DNA of 5,698 nucleotides from Anaerolineae bacterium. Its GTDB lineage: Bacteria > Chloroflexota > Anaerolineae > 4572-78. Location: the NCBI GenBank assembly GCA_027022125.1, contig JALVZI010000660.1, positions 1-5,698 on the forward strand. Reading direction: 5' to 3'. Under the pieces are notes generated by a model. That model had not been told where the DNA came from. It was given only the letters and a program-made list of their open reading frames with translations, and did no database searches. Within the stretch, counting starts at the first letter, position 1. Each line of letters opens with the position of its first letter. Made by a program: the position numbers and the translations under genes. Shown here piece by piece: positions 1 to 5,698 of the stretch.

Positions 1-369
1 GTGCTGGATGTGAAAAAAGCGCTCGATTTGATGGAGACGGGGCGAGACCGGGTGCATTTTGTGTTCATCTCGGTTGACCCCGACCGCGATACCCCCGAAA
101 AACTGCGCACATATCTTTCGGCGTTTGACCCCGCGTTTATCGGATTGAGCGATGATTTTTCAAAAGTGGAAACGGTGATGAAACCATTTGGCGCATCGGC
201 AAAAAAAGAAACCGGCTCCGAAACGGCTGCCGGTTATCTGATGAGCCATACCGCCCGCGTTTTTTTGGTTGACCCGGACGGTAATTTGCGGCTGAGTTAT
301 GCGTTTATGTTCAAACCGGAAGATATGGCGGCGGATTTAACCCATCTGCTGGCTGAATACCCGCGCTGA
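1..369 (+). CDS. SCO1/SenC-family copper chaperone, C-terminal part (5' truncated by window edge)
   Basis: Members of this thioredoxin-fold family deliver copper to the CuA centre of cytochrome c oxidase, or act as thiol-disulfide reductases, on the outer face of the cytoplasmic membrane. The visible 122 residues contain the family signature FISVDPDRDTPEKL (about 23-36), followed by YLSAFDPAFIGLS (38-50) and SHTARVFLVDPDG (82-94). His83 of the last motif matches the conserved histidine copper ligand. The CxxxC copper-binding motif and the N-terminal membrane anchor are absent. In the family the CPTT-type motif sits directly before the helix that opens this fragment (LDVKKAL), so the GTG at base 1 is almost certainly an internal valine codon and the gene begins upstream of the window. 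The stop is TGA at 367-369. The last 33 bases overlap the end of the convergent giant gene. Family assignment is firm. Whether the protein is a CuA assembly factor or a redox protein cannot be told from this half. Confidence 0.9.
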   Translation: MLDVKKALDLMETGRDRVHFVFISVDPDRDTPEKLRTYLSAFDPAFIGLSDDFSKVETVMKPFGASAKKETGSETAAGYLMSHTARVFLVDPDGNLRLSYAFMFKPEDMAADLTHLLAEYPR

Positions 370-3300
370 CGGCACGGCGGGCACGGCATACGGTCCCGCG
401 GCGAGCGCGTCCCAATAGCCGTGCCGGTTCAGCGATTCGTATGAGAAAATGGCGTGTCCGGGTGCTCCGGCGGCGCGGGCGGTTTCGATGCGGCGGGCAA
501 TCTGCGAAAAATCGTCATACGCCCCCCCGATGCCCGGCAGCACCTGCCGCCCCGCACTGTCTGCCAGAAAATCCGCCAGCAGCGTTTGCCACAATTCAAA
601 TTCATCGGCGCGCCCGTCATACAGCATGGGCATAATGGCGTCAATGATGCCTGCCGCCAGCCACCCCTTCGAATCCTGATAGTAATCGTTCAACCCTTCG
701 CTCAATCCCGCGTTCCATTTGTCAACATAATAGGGCCAAACCGCCGCCGAAACGAGTGCATCGGGGCGGATGGCTTTGGTTTGGATGTACACTCGCCGCA
801 CCAGCGCAGTCACACGGTCGCGCTGCCACTGGTCGCGCTCGGCGGTTTTGTCCAGTCCCGCTGCGGCGACGCTCGGCGGGTCGAAAGAATACTCTTTTCC
901 GGCATAACGTACATGGTCAAGATGCACGCCGTCTACTGCATAACGGGTGACAATATCCTTCACCACCGCCACGATGTGATTCTGCACTTCATCCACGCCG
1001 GGGCTTGCCCACAGATAACGCCCCCACTGCAATTTCATCGGCGAATCGCCGTCGGAATACTGCCGCCATGTCCAGCCCAGCCCGTGTTCGCCGGGGTGGT
1101 CGGTGTGACCGGGCTCATAAGTCAGCCGGTCGAACATGTGCGGCGGGGTGGTAGCGGGTGGGTACAATTTCCCCTCTTCCGGCGACGCGGGCGGCAGCCA
1201 CGCGGTGTATGCGTTTAAATAGGCGTGAACTTCCAGCCCGGCGGCGTGCGCTTTTTCCAGCAGACGCGCCAGCGGGTCCCAGCCGGGGTCTTTGCCCAGC
1301 GTTTGCCATGTTGAACCGGTGAGCCGCGCCGCCCATGGTTCCAGCCCCGGCGTGTAATAGGCTTCGCCCGCCGTGCGAACCTGAAACAGAATGGTATTGA
1401 ATCCCGCGCGGGCGATATTTTCTACCATGCGGTCAATCCGTTCCGGTTCGGCGGGGCGATTTTGGTCTGTCCAATCGTAGCGGGTAATCCAGATGGCACG
1501 CCGTTCCACCAGCGGGATGGTCACCGTGCGGGTCAGGGTGTTATTTTGGTGCGAAAGTTCATTATAGCGATTGACATCATCCACAATAGCGGTAATTTTG
1601 TGTGTGCCCGTCAGCGATAGCGTTTTCACCGCGCGGATGGTTTCGGTGGTGTTTGCCGCCATCGGCTGGGTGATGCCGTATGTCGTGTAGCGGTCATCCA
1701 CAAAAAACGCCACACCGACCACATCGGGCGTGGCGGCGTTTCCGATATTCGACACGGTGGCGGTGAACAGTACCCGCCCGTCGGGTTGAATTTCAAATGC
1801 GATGTCATCCACCACCGAATCGGGCAAATCGGCGGCGGTGCGGTCGAGCACGCGGAAATCAATTTCCAGCCGGTTGTTTGTTTCCGAAATTTCAGGGTAG
1901 CGGTTGATGTCGTCCACCACCGCCGTGAGCCGGTGCTGTCCGGCGGTTGCCGTCCACGGCGAAATGGCGCGGATGACCTGCGTTTCGCCGGGGGCGATGG
2001 CGGCGGTTGTGCCGAAAGTGATATACTGTCCGTCCACCAAAAATGCCACGCCGACCACATCGCCGGTGGGGGTACTGCCGACATTCTGCACCACCGCTTC
2101 AAAAGTGATGGCATCGCCGGGGGCGAACCGCCCCTGCCCGAGCCGCACATCGGCAACCACCGTGTCGGGCAGTCCGTGCGGCGGGGGCGTGCCGAAATTC
2201 AGCGTGCGGGTGAGTTGATTGTTGGTTTCATCTGTTTCTGGAAAACGGTTGATGTCGTCCACAATGGCGGTGACGGTGTGCGAACCATCGAGATTCAGCG
2301 TTTGTTGGGCGCGCACCGCCTGCGATTTGCCCGCACCCAGCGGCGGAATGATGCCGAACCCGGCGTAAATGCCATCCACCAAAAATGCCACCCCGACCAC
2401 ATCGGCAGTGGCGGCTTGCCCTGTGTTGGCAACCAGCGCCGCCAGCCGAATTTTGCCGTCGGTGCTGCGCTCGAAAGCAATATCGCGCACGGTCACATCG
2501 CTGACGCCGCCGGCGGGCGCGGCGGCAACCTGAAATGTCTGTTCCAGCGTGTTGTTCGTTTCCGAAACTTCGGGGTAGCGATTCACATCGTCCACCACGG
2601 CGGTCAGCCGGTGCGTGCCGGTGGTTGCCTGCCATGTGGACACCGCGCGGATGGTGATTTCTGCGCCCGCGCCGAGCGCGCCGGTTGTGCCGAAAGTGAT
2701 ATACTGCCCGTCCACCAAAAATGCCACGCCGACCACCGCGCCGGTATCGCCCTGCCCCTGATTTTTCACCCGCGCCGAAAATGTTACCGCGTCACCGGTG
2801 TTGGGGGCGGCGGGTTCCATCCACACCGAATCAATCACGGTGTCGGGGCGGGTATCGCCGGTGGGGGGCTGGGTTTCCGGTATGGCGATGGCTTGCAGTA
2901 AAAATGCCCGGCGGCGTTCAATCCAGTCTTTCAGCCGCTCGCGTTCCTGCTCAAACTCCAAATTGCTCGCCCATTTCAGGGTGTCGGTGTACACAAACGG
3001 CGAAATTTGGCTGTACAGTGCGTCAATTTTATCGAAAAGTTTTTCGGGGGTGAAAACATCGGTCAGCAGCGTGTGCAATCGCGCCCGCAGGCGGTCAAAA
3101 TACAGCGGATTTTCCAGCACGCGGCGCGTCAACTCGTTGAGCATTTGGTTGCTGCCTTTGATGGACGTGCCCGCCGAAAGGTCATCGCACAGCCCGCCGC
3201 AGTAATCGTTCCAATTTCGCCCGAAGGTCAAATCGTAATCCCACGGCAAAATTTCCCAGCGACCGTCCTCCAGCCGGTTGTGCAGAAAATAATTTTTGGT

Positions 3301-5016
3301 GTAATTGTCGTTTGCCTGCACCAGCGTGTTCACTGCCAGCCAGTCAATCAGCACCTCCGCATCGAATCGCGTTTCCAGATAGTGGTGCAGCACACTTGCG
3401 CCCCAGCGGTTGATGTCGGCAATGAGTTGGGTCAGGTCGCTGTAATCGTCCGGTTCGGTTTGGGCGGTGACGATGTGTTTCCATTTGAAGGTGCGGGTGA
3501 TTGCCGCCGCCAGCGCGCCGGTGGCAATTTGGGGTTTGGTGTGCAGTTTTTGATACAAAATGCGCAGAATGTTTTCCGGTTGCGGCGAAAGGGTGGCGTT
3601 GGTGGGCACGCCGTTCACATTGCCGCCGGTGGCTTGATACAGTGTGCCGATGTCGCGGTTTCGGCGCGCGAAAAATTGCGGGTCGATATGCTCGATGGCG
3701 GTGTACAGCCCGTATTCCAGCGGGTTGCCCGTTTCTTTGGCGCGGATGGTCACATGCGCGTGCTCGGCTTTCGGTGCGGGCACGTGCGTTTCGGCAAACA
3801 GGTCGAAACTGAGCCGCTCGCGGATGAGACTTTTGTCGGGATAACTCGCGCTCAAATCGAGTTGACGGACATCCTGCCGGAACGGATTTTCGGCGGGAAA
3901 GTGAATCGCCAGCCCTTTTTTGGGGTAATGCAGCGCAGACGGGTCGCGGTAGCCGATGGTGGCATCGCGGAATTGCGCGCCGTCAATCGTCACTTCGGCG
4001 GGGATGGTCGGCAGTTGGGCATAATTTCGCCGCAAATTGTCATAATCGGCTTGATGGACGGTAATGGTGATGTCCAGCACCGGTTCCAAATTGACATCCG
4101 GCGGCGGCGCGGCGAGCGAGCGGAAAACATAATAGGCGGGTTTTCGCTGCCCATTGCGGTCAATCAGCCCGAACGGTTCGACCATGTCATCGGAATAGCA
4201 GAACCAGAAAACTTCGGGCACAACTTTACTGAATGTCTGCTCGATTTGGGCGTAAAAACGGCGCAGATATTCCGCCTGCTCGATGGGGTTGAGATATTGC
4301 GTGCCGATTTCCGAAATGACGATGGGCAAATCGCTGGCGCGGCGATAGCGGATGAGTGTATCGGAGAGGTTGCCATAACCCCATTCCGGGCTGGGGAAAT
4401 TCGGTTCGGGGCGTTGCCCGTATGGGTGCACGGCGATGGCATCGGCGGGCAAATCGTTATCGCCGAGACTCCACATGACGCGCCGCAGCCATGTGGTATC
4501 GCCGGAGGCGAGTCCGGCGGTCAGTACGCGCAGGGTGGGGTCAACCGATTTGATGACCGTTTGCGATTGCAGCAGCATTTGCCCGTAAATATCGGGGTGC
4601 AGGGCATATGGTGTTTTTTCGGGGGGTAAATCGGGTTCGTTCCAAATCTGGAAACTCGGCTCCCACAGCATAGTGGCGCGGGCAACTTGCCCCGCTCGGC
4701 GGGCAAAATGGTGGATGTATGCCGTCCATGCGTCGGCGGGGGCGTCGGTGGCGGGTGCGCCGGGAAACGATTCGTGGGTGAAAATGATGAGCGCGGCGAT
4801 ACCCGCGTTGTGCAAGGCTTCGATGTGGTTGGTGTAAAATTGCAATTGTGCAGGGTCGGGTTTTTCGCCGGCGGAGGCATCTTTGTAACTGAAGCGAACC
4901 GCCTGCACGCCGAGTTTTTTCAGCTCGGCGATGCTGGGGTTCCCTTTGGGGTTTGCCGGGTCGATGTTTAGCGCATACATAGTGGGTTTGTTTCCGGTAG
5001 GTAACTGTTTAGCCAC
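337..5016 (-). CDS. Giant multidomain protein: GH-A-like glycosidase, CotH kinase-like, 4x CARDB, GHL10 glycosidase-like
   Basis: One open frame of 1559 aa. Residues 14-305 resemble a clan GH-A (beta/alpha)8 glycosidase (GH5/GH39-like): WNEPD at 125-129 gives Glu127 as likely acid/base, HPYG at 197-200, and ISEIG at 234-238 gives Glu236 as likely nucleophile. Residues 310-712 resemble CotH: RERLSFDLFAE (399-409), YGLYTAIEHID (435-445), NDNYTKNYF (569-577) and PWDYDLTFG (591-599). The motif aspartates, Asp570 and Asp593, are both present. Residues 725-1166 are four CARDB-type beta repeats. Residues 1171-1540 match GHL10/DUF187: FQVRTAGEAYY (1211-1221), DPGWDPLARLLEKAHAAGLEVHAY shortened here to its DPGWDP core (1243-1248), DGVHLDHVRY (1362-1371) and IMPMLYDG (1461-1468). 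Together these suggest glycan or cell-envelope processing; the substrate is unknown. The longest start is GTG at 5016, just after an in-frame TAA at 5020-5022. ATG at 4980 (Met13, giving 1547 aa) is an equally plausible start and would leave out the repeat-derived leader. Neither has a clear Shine-Dalgarno. No signal peptide, transmembrane segment or sorting signal is visible, which is odd for these modules. Stop is TAA at 337-339. Confidence 0.9.
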   Translation of the reverse strand: MAKQLPTGNKPTMYALNIDPANPKGNPSIAELKKLGVQAVRFSYKDASAGEKPDPAQLQFYTNHIEALHNAGIAALIIFTHESFPGAPATDAPADAWTAYIHHFARRAGQVARATMLWEPSFQIWNEPDLPPEKTPYALHPDIYGQMLLQSQTVIKSVDPTLRVLTAGLASGDTTWLRRVMWSLGDNDLPADAIAVHPYGQRPEPNFPSPEWGYGNLSDTLIRYRRASDLPIVISEIGTQYLNPIEQAEYLRRFYAQIEQTFSKVVPEVFWFCYSDDMVEPFGLIDRNGQRKPAYYVFRSLAAPPPDVNLEPVLDITITVHQADYDNLRRNYAQLPTIPAEVTIDGAQFRDATIGYRDPSALHYPKKGLAIHFPAENPFRQDVRQLDLSASYPDKSLIRERLSFDLFAETHVPAPKAEHAHVTIRAKETGNPLEYGLYTAIEHIDPQFFARRNRDIGTLYQATGGNVNGVPTNATLSPQPENILRILYQKLHTKPQIATGALAAAITRTFKWKHIVTAQTEPDDYSDLTQLIADINRWGASVLHHYLETRFDAEVLIDWLAVNTLVQANDNYTKNYFLHNRLEDGRWEILPWDYDLTFGRNWNDYCGGLCDDLSAGTSIKGSNQMLNELTRRVLENPLYFDRLRARLHTLLTDVFTPEKLFDKIDALYSQISPFVYTDTLKWASNLEFEQERERLKDWIERRRAFLLQAIAIPETQPPTGDTRPDTVIDSVWMEPAAPNTGDAVTFSARVKNQGQGDTGAVVGVAFLVDGQYITFGTTGALGAGAEITIRAVSTWQATTGTHRLTAVVDDVNRYPEVSETNNTLEQTFQVAAAPAGGVSDVTVRDIAFERSTDGKIRLAALVANTGQAATADVVGVAFLVDGIYAGFGIIPPLGAGKSQAVRAQQTLNLDGSHTVTAIVDDINRFPETDETNNQLTRTLNFGTPPPHGLPDTVVADVRLGQGRFAPGDAITFEAVVQNVGSTPTGDVVGVAFLVDGQYITFGTTAAIAPGETQVIRAISPWTATAGQHRLTAVVDDINRYPEISETNNRLEIDFRVLDRTAADLPDSVVDDIAFEIQPDGRVLFTATVSNIGNAATPDVVGVAFFVDDRYTTYGITQPMAANTTETIRAVKTLSLTGTHKITAIVDDVNRYNELSHQNNTLTRTVTIPLVERRAIWITRYDWTDQNRPAEPERIDRMVENIARAGFNTILFQVRTAGEAYYTPGLEPWAARLTGSTWQTLGKDPGWDPLARLLEKAHAAGLEVHAYLNAYTAWLPPASPEEGKLYPPATTPPHMFDRLTYEPGHTDHPGEHGLGWTWRQYSDGDSPMKLQWGRYLWASPGVDEVQNHIVAVVKDIVTRYAVDGVHLDHVRYAGKEYSFDPPSVAAAGLDKTAERDQWQRDRVTALVRRVYIQTKAIRPDALVSAAVWPYYVDKWNAGLSEGLNDYYQDSKGWLAAGIIDAIMPMLYDGRADEFELWQTLLADFLADSAGRQVLPGIGGAYDDFSQIARRIETARAAGAPGHAIFSYESLNRHGYWDALAAGPYAVPAVPSARVFSQQMG
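1519..2844 (-). repeat. Four in-frame CARDB-coding repeats arranged A-B-A'-B'
   Basis: Four units of about 105-112 codons cover residues 725-830, 839-940, 950-1055 and 1064-1166 of the giant protein. Each has the core VVGVAF(L/F)VD and ends in T-A-(V/I)-V-D-D-(V/I)-N-R followed by a NN pair, as is typical of CARDB (cell adhesion related domain in bacteria) modules. Units 1 and 3 share DGQYITFGTT and HRLTAVVDD. Units 2 and 4 share DIAFE near the start and (S/T)HxxTAIVDD with TL-L before it. This points to duplication of a two-unit block of about 226 codons. At DNA level, 2005-2058 and 2683-2736 are 54-base direct copies with one difference (t at 2029 against c at 2707). The likely role is a stiff spacer or binding stalk between the CotH-like and GHL10-like modules. 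Confidence 0.88.
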
Positions 5017-5082
5017 GAGTTAAATAGAACACGGATTAACACAGATAGCGCAGATGGTCACAGATTTTTCTGTGTTTTATCT
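5013..5082. repeat. Quasi-periodic CACGGATTAACACAG-type intergenic repeat
   Basis: The plus strand shows recurring CAC/CAG-GA units at 5014 (CACGAG), 5030 (CACGGATTAA), 5040 (CACAGATAGCG), 5051 (CAGATGGT) and 5059 (CACAGATTTT), mostly 8-11 bases apart. The element ends in a perfect 6-bp inverted repeat, CACAGA at 5059-5064 and TCTGTG at 5069-5074, with a TTTT loop. From memory, similar 'cacggattaacacagat' strings are widespread intergenic repeats in several environmental bacterial genomes. The GTG start candidate of the giant gene at 5014-5016 lies inside its left end. Confidence 0.6.
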
Positions 5083-5100
5083 CACTGCGGCGGTATTTTT

Positions 5101-5129
5101 GTGGAGACGCCCAATTTGGGCGTCTCCAC
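5101..5129. repeat. Perfect 29-bp palindrome (hairpin-forming)
   Basis: GTGGAGACGCCCAA at 5101-5114 is exactly complementary to TTGGGCGTCTCCAC at 5116-5129 around a single central T. A realistic RNA hairpin has a 12-bp GC-rich stem (5101-5112 with 5118-5129) and a 5-base loop. It lies in the predicted leader of the giant gene. It resembles the short GTRGAGACG...CGTCTCYAC dispersed palindromes known from cyanobacterial and Chloroflexota genomes. No T-run follows it on either strand in the terminator position, so a repeat is the better call. Confidence 0.8.
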
Positions 5130-5163
5130 GGGGTTGTTCAGGATATGTTTTTCTCTGCCGATT

Positions 5164-5198
5164 TCATCCTGAGTAGCCCGCAGGGCGTATCAAAGGGT
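5164..5198. repeat. Probable dispersed intergenic repeat (TCATCCTGAG...AAGGGT type)
   Basis: This stretch begins TCATCCTGAGTAGCCCGCAG and ends GTATCAAAGGGT. It contains a short GCCC-GCA-GGGC hairpin (5176-5186) and roughly complementary ends (TCCT with AGGG). From memory it matches a 35-base element scattered between genes in many environmental bacterial genomes. Only one copy is present here, so its repetitive nature cannot be shown from the window. Confidence 0.45.
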
Positions 5199-5241
5199 GG
5201 CACACTGAAATGTTACCTCGCTAGCATCTTAACATAAAATT

Positions 5242-5270
5242 ATTATAACGCAATTGTTTATTTATGTCTA
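5242..5270 (-). promoter_or_regulatory. Sigma70-type promoter for the giant multidomain gene
   Basis: Read on the minus strand, TAGACA (5270-5265, one mismatch to TTGACA) and a perfect TATAAT (5247-5242) are separated by exactly 17 bp of AT-rich DNA. Transcription would start near 5235 and run towards the giant gene, giving a leader of about 220 nt to the GTG or 255 nt to the ATG. The promoter sits just downstream of the terminator of the small gene, so the giant gene appears to be transcribed independently. Predicted from consensus only. Confidence 0.65.
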
Positions 5271-5288
5271 GTTTTGGGTTCGGGGCAT

Positions 5289-5314
5289 AAAAAAACGATG
5301 GCGGTTGCCATCGT
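5289..5314 (-). terminator. Rho-independent terminator of the 63-aa gene
   Basis: On the minus strand ACGATGGC-AACC-GCCATCGT forms a perfect 8-bp stem with a 4-base loop, and the stem runs directly into a tract of seven T residues (plus-strand A-run 5289-5295). It begins 12 bases after the stop codon of the small gene at 5327-5329 and ends about 19 bases before the -35 box of the giant gene's promoter, so it insulates the two units. Confidence 0.88.
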
Positions 5315-5326
5315 GGGGGCGGAGGG

Positions 5327-5518
5327 TCAGTGGTATGGATGTGTGCGGTGGACGGTGATAACGAGGTTTTCAAATTGCCATGTTTCGTTTTGCATCTCCG
5401 GTCGAATTTGCATCAATGCCTGTTCAATGGAAGAGCCGAAGTCGAGCATATTTTGCAAGTATTCAAATTCTTCTTCGTTTAAAATGACTCGTTGCCTGCT
5501 GCTTGTTTGCGTGCTCAT
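5327..5518 (-). CDS. Small acidic hypothetical protein (63 aa)
   Basis: I do not recognise the family. The protein has a polar start (MSTQTSSRQR), a probable acidic amphipathic helix rich in Glu and Leu around residues 14-38 (NEEEFEYLQNMLDF), and a short likely beta-strand near the C-terminus (WQFENLVITVHR, 47-58). It lacks cysteines, a signal peptide and membrane segments, so it should be cytosolic. The ATG at 5516-5518 is supported by AGGAGG at 5524-5529, five bases upstream. A consensus promoter lies just before it and a strong terminator just after, which makes a real, monocistronic gene likely despite its size. A small regulator or an orphan antitoxin-like protein is possible, but no toxin-like partner is visible in the 180 bases upstream or in the downstream gap. 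Confidence 0.78.
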   Translation of the reverse strand: MSTQTSSRQRVILNEEEFEYLQNMLDFGSSIEQALMQIRPEMQNETWQFENLVITVHRTHPYH

Positions 5519-5523
5519 TTATT

Positions 5524-5530
5524 CCTCCTC
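5524..5530 (-). promoter_or_regulatory. Strong Shine-Dalgarno of the 63-aa gene
   Basis: On the minus strand GAGGAGG is followed by AATAA and then the ATG at 5518. This near-perfect ribosome binding site fixes the start of the small gene and contrasts with the giant gene, which has none. Confidence 0.85.
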
Positions 5531-5542
5531 TTGGACGCCCCA

Positions 5543-5572
5543 ATTATACGCCTACTATTTGCAATTCGTCAA
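5543..5572 (-). promoter_or_regulatory. Sigma70-type promoter for the 63-aa gene
   Basis: On the minus strand TTGACG (5572-5567, one mismatch to TTGACA) and a perfect TATAAT (5548-5543) are 18 bp apart. The transcript would begin near 5536, giving a leader of only about 18 nt that holds just the ribosome binding site. Predicted from consensus. Confidence 0.72.
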
Positions 5573-5698
5573 AAATCGTATTTCAAAATCGTTTTGGAAA
5601 ATGGCGTACGGGTAAGTCCGATTTAAAATCTCACTTTACGCGGTTTAAGATTCGACAAGTGTTCGATATTGTGCCATAGCGGATTTACCCCCTCCCCC
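5573..5698. other. Intergenic region without recognisable gene
   Basis: AT-rich sequence upstream of the small gene. It contains a minor CAAAA-TCG-TTTTG inverted repeat (5584-5596), two TTCGA copies near 5651 and 5662, and a C-rich end (ACCCCCTCCCCC). I see no convincing coding frame, RNA gene or terminator. Confidence 0.6.

Noticed and set aside
454..1218. 254-codon open frame on the plus strand
   Set aside because: Antisense to the well-supported GHL10 domain, with no own ribosome binding site or family resemblance.
1519..2844. Regularly spaced similar segments as a CRISPR-like array
   Set aside because: The period is over 300 bases, the segments are in frame and coding, and protein-level CARDB repeats explain them.
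1786..2901. 371-codon open frame on the plus strand
   Set aside because: Antisense to the CARDB repeats. Its apparent internal repeats (HQKCHADH-like) are just the reverse image of the CARDB repeats.
3007..4629. 540-codon open frame on the plus strand
   Set aside because: It lies wholly antisense to the GH-A/CotH-coding part of the giant gene, whose motifs are clear. The product is a low-complexity Arg/Gly/Val-rich shadow with no recognisable domain.
5101..5129. 29-bp palindrome as a Rho-independent terminator
   Set aside because: The minus-strand stem is followed by A residues rather than T, and the plus-strand stem by GGGGTTG; neither gives a U-tract.
5274..5615. 113-codon open frame on the plus strand
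   Set aside because: Covers the terminator, promoter and coding region of the minus-strand 63-aa gene, which has far better expression signals.
5645..5677. Minus-strand 10-codon ORF (MAQYRTLVES) preceded by a G-rich stretch
   Set aside because: Too short, and the G-rich stretch is low-complexity sequence at the window end; nothing else supports a gene.

Overview
The window holds three protein-coding genes and about 490 bases of intergenic DNA. The organism looks like a moderately GC-rich environmental bacterium. A Chloroflexota-type genome (Anaerolineae or Caldilineae-like) is my best guess. It rests on the giant CotH/CARDB/GHL10 protein and on intergenic repeat styles (CACGGATTAACACAG-type and GTGGAGACG palindrome) that I associate with Chloroflexota and cyanobacteria. 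This is impression, not proof.

Layout. Positions 1-369 (+) are the C-terminal part of a SCO1/SenC-type copper chaperone whose CxxxC half lies off the left edge. Positions 337-5016 (-) encode one very large protein of 1559 aa, converging tail-to-tail on the SCO1 gene with a 33-bp coding overlap. It combines a clan GH-A-like glycoside hydrolase domain, a CotH-type protein kinase-like domain, four CARDB Ig-like repeats in an A-B-A'-B' duplication, and a C-terminal GHL10 (DUF187/YngK-type) glycosidase-like domain. Positions 5017-5326 are a noncoding stretch of about 310 bases. It carries three unrelated repeat or palindromic elements, a good minus-strand sigma70-type promoter for the giant gene, and a Rho-independent terminator for the next gene. 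Positions 5327-5518 (-) are a 63-aa acidic hypothetical protein in a compact unit with its own promoter, strong Shine-Dalgarno and terminator. In 5573-5698 I see no gene.

How they fit. The small gene is insulated from the giant gene by its terminator, and the giant gene then has its own promoter and a leader of about 220-255 nt filled with repeats. The SCO1 gene is functionally unrelated (respiratory copper delivery) and is linked only by position. The most interesting object is the giant protein. It puts two different (beta/alpha)8 glycosidase-like modules and a CotH kinase-like module on one chain, and it shows no recognisable secretion signal although its modules are of the kind normally found outside the cytoplasm.
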